DNA from: Nitrospira sp.
GTDB taxonomy: Bacteria; Nitrospirota; Nitrospiria; Nitrospirales; Nitrospiraceae
Direction: 5' to 3'
NCBI GenBank assembly: GCA_024998625.1
Contig: JACOEL010000003.1
Coordinates: forward strand, 1 to 64,000
Length of the DNA stretch: 64,000 bases
The position numbers were made by a program, and so were the translations under genes. Below, piece by piece: positions 62,405-64,000 of the stretch (the stretch's first letter is position 1; each line of letters begins with the position of its first letter). The notes beneath the pieces are model-generated. The model had not been told where the DNA came from and searched no databases. It was given only the letters and a program-made list of their open reading frames with translations.

Positions 62405-62725
62405 ATGGCAGAAACAGAACTTTCCACGGCGACGATGATCGATCAGCTGGTGAAGGAATTGGATGCGATCGCGACAAGGACCATTCAGGACTTCAACACC
62501 ACCTTGGGCACTGAACGCATGGGGCAGTGGAAGATCCGCACGGTAGCCCTGCTCCAGCAGCATGCCGGACAGCATGCGGCCGATGAGTTGGCGCGCAAAA
62601 CTCCCGGCATGTCGTTCACCAACGATCTGATCGAAGAGTTCACCGACGAGGTGGAAAGTTATCGCTCCTACCTCGTGGCGCTCGCCAAACGCATTCGGGC
62701 CGCGGCCCCTCCGGCCGCCGGCTAG
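62405..62725 (+). CDS. Unknown small helical protein
   Basis: The 106-residue protein is helical and acidic (IDQLVKELDAIATRTIQDFN; LIEEFTDEVESYRSYLVAL) with no signal or cysteines. AGAAGGGG precedes the start. It sits between pdxA and rsmA with short gaps, so it belongs to the same transcript. No family recognised. Confidence 0.7.
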   Translation: MAETELSTATMIDQLVKELDAIATRTIQDFNTTLGTERMGQWKIRTVALLQQHAGQHAADELARKTPGMSFTNDLIEEFTDEVESYRSYLVALAKRIRAAAPPAAG

Positions 62726-62741
62726 CAGACGGCGCGAGATT

Positions 62742-63545
62742 ATGGCCACCTCGTTCCCGCCGGCCCTGAAACGGCTCGGTCAGAATTTTCTCATCGACCC
62801 GAACATTATCCGCAAGATCGTGTCCCTCGCGGCGCTTGGCCCGGAGGACTCTGTCTTGGAGATCGGACCGGGGCGGGGCGCCCTGACCGCCGGCTTGTGC
62901 GCCGAAGCGGGACGCGTCATTGCCGTAGAGATCGATCCACAGTTGCAGCCTCATCTGCAGGAGAGTCTGGGGCATTGCCGCAACCTGGATCTCCGGATCG
63001 GGGACGCGCTCGCTTTTCCGTTCGAGGCCTTGCCGCCGCGCACGGTGGTGGTGGCGAATCTTCCCTATTACGTCTCTACACCGATTCTCTTCGCGCTGCT
63101 CGATGCGCGTGCTCGTCTCGATCGTCTGGTGCTCATGCTGCAGACGGAAGTGGCGCTCAGACTGGCCGCCAAGCCGAATAGCGAGGACTACGGGGTGCTG
63201 TCGGTGTTGACCCAGGAGGCGGCCGAGGTGGAACTGGTCTTTCGTGTGTCTGCGAATTGTTTCCGTCCCCGTCCGACCGTCGAATCGGCGGTGGTGCATC
63301 TTCGGATCAAAACGCAGGAAGGGTTCGATCCGGTCCGGCACGAACGGTTCCGGCGGCTGGTGCGCGCGTCGTTCGCTCATCGCCGTAAAACGCTGGTGAA
63401 TTCCCTGCGGGATGAAGGCTATCCTCCCGAACAGATTGCACGGGCCATTGCGGAGGCCGGCGTGCCGCCGCAAGCCAGGGCCGAGATGCTCACGCTCGAC
63501 GACTACCGGACACTGGCGCGCGCATTCGATCGCGATTCGATCTGA
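62742..63545 (+). CDS. rsmA: 16S rRNA (adenine1518/1519-N6)-dimethyltransferase
   Basis: RsmA (KsgA) dimethylates two adjacent adenines in helix 45 of 16S rRNA. The 267-residue protein has LGQNFLIDPNIIRKIV, the SAM motif EIGPGRGALT, VEIDPQLQP and the catalytic NLPYYVSTPI, with a helical C-terminal domain. pdxA-rsmA adjacency is widespread in bacteria, with an extra small gene between them here. Confidence 0.96.
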   Translation: MATSFPPALKRLGQNFLIDPNIIRKIVSLAALGPEDSVLEIGPGRGALTAGLCAEAGRVIAVEIDPQLQPHLQESLGHCRNLDLRIGDALAFPFEALPPRTVVVANLPYYVSTPILFALLDARARLDRLVLMLQTEVALRLAAKPNSEDYGVLSVLTQEAAEVELVFRVSANCFRPRPTVESAVVHLRIKTQEGFDPVRHERFRRLVRASFAHRRKTLVNSLRDEGYPPEQIARAIAEAGVPPQARAEMLTLDDYRTLARAFDRDSI

Positions 63546-63608
63546 CTCCCGTCCCTGCGAACGTGAACGGGCGCGGCGTGATCGACTTGCGCAACATTCC
63601 CCGTTTGT

Positions 63609-63637
63609 TTGAAAAGGCGTTTTCCCTGTGCTACGAT
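63609..63637 (+). promoter_or_regulatory. Possible promoter directly before ftsK
   Basis: TTGAAA (63609-63614) and TACGAT (63632-63637) are 17 bases apart (about four of six matches each). The predicted start of transcription falls within a base or two of the ftsK ATG at 63645, and no Shine-Dalgarno is present. The transcript may be leaderless, or the real promoter lies further upstream. Confidence 0.35.
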
Positions 63638-63644
63638 CCGCCGC

Positions 63645-64000
63645 ATGGGTGTATCCACCACGGCAAAGCGCGGTGACGCCCGCTCAGCCCCTTCCCGTTC
63701 CTCTCATGTGAAGCGTGAAGTGATCGGGGTTCTCCTGATCGCAGCCGGTCTCTTGATCCTGCTCAGTCTGGTGTCGTTCGTTCCCGGCGACGCCAAGTCG
63801 ATGGCGGCATCCGGAGCAGCCGGCAATCAGCCCAAAAACATGATCGGGTCGGTGGGCGCGCTGTCGGCGGCCGCTTGTTTTTTCATGGTCGGCGGCGCCG
63901 CCTACCTCTTCCCCATTCTTCTCGGACTGCTCGGCGCGCGGTGCTTCACGCCGATCCCGCTCACCATGCGACTGCGAAACGCCGGCAGCGGTCTGGCGGC
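63645..64000 (+). CDS. ftsK: DNA translocase FtsK, N-terminal part (runs off the window)
   Basis: The visible 118 residues show a basic Ser/Lys-rich start, then hydrophobic helices: VIGVLLIAAGLLILLSLVSF and a second with AACFFMVGGAAYLFPILLGL. This is the 4-helix FtsK_4TM domain that anchors the chromosome pump at the division septum. VSFVPGDAKSM after the first helix is typical. The ATPase motor would lie beyond the window edge. Confidence 0.8.
   Translation, partial: MGVSTTAKRGDARSAPSRSSHVKREVIGVLLIAAGLLILLSLVSFVPGDAKSMAASGAAGNQPKNMIGSVGALSAAACFFMVGGAAYLFPILLGLLGARCFTPIPLTMRLRNAGSGLA

Overview
The window is a GC-rich stretch of bacterial chromosome (coding regions look roughly 60% G+C by eye) that reads as core genome. 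The gene content and protein style suggest a member of the Nitrospirota, most likely a Nitrospira-like nitrite oxidiser. Supporting this are DapL-type lysine synthesis, many small zinc-ribbon proteins with a membrane segment, and dispersed intergenic palindromes. No rRNA, tRNA or nitrite-oxidation gene is present to prove the assignment, so it is an inference. I saw no prophage, IS element, CRISPR array or tRNA.

Layout. 1-5 kb: the end of an unknown gene, a PilZ protein, a TonB-C-like protein, zwf, msrA and a tandem pair of 47-residue CxxC microproteins. 5-13 kb: ttcA, a low-molecular-weight phosphatase, a metallopeptidase/ATP-grasp gene pair, two diverged palindromic repeats, an outer-membrane barrel protein, gpmA and several unknown proteins. 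13-21.4 kb: a compact amino-acid operon, argD-argF-argG-argH-lipoprotein-lysA-dapA-dapB, covering the late arginine steps and most of diaminopimelate/lysine synthesis. dapL, at 33-34.5 kb on the other strand, supplies the aminotransferase branch. 21.4-31.7 kb: a lower-GC patch with small zinc-ribbon and YHS proteins, a transaldolase-family gene, a family-5 uracil-DNA glycosylase, a lytic transglycosylase, glycerate kinase followed by a PEP-utilising enzyme, rmuC, a MazG-like protein and a zinc-ribbon PilZ protein. 31.8-34.5 kb: panC, folK and dapL.

36-38.4 kb holds a Wzm/Wzt-type polysaccharide exporter preceded by a 34-bp inverted repeat. 39.7-45.2 kb holds a PmtA-like methyltransferase, lipoproteins, a phosphatase, an Asp-box propeller and a CrtC/AttH-like protein. 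45.3-48.7 kb is an operon of a stand-alone LON domain, an ABC transporter and a transglutaminase-like protein, ending in another palindromic repeat. 48.9-53.5 kb has a metallo-beta-lactamase/MarR pair, a HEAT-repeat protein, a phosphoesterase and truD. 53.6-55.7 kb encodes an arginine-dihydrolase/ornithine-cyclodeaminase pair whose domains are fused in some cyanobacteria but lie on two overlapping genes here. 56.5-64 kb has gpsA-larB, larC, a CaCA cation exchanger, pdxA, rsmA and the start of ftsK.

The most unusual items are the microprotein pair, the metallopeptidase/ATP-grasp pair, the split arginine-catabolic pair, the larB/larC/exchanger neighbourhood and a family of intergenic palindromes, one of which supplies the stop codon of a gene.
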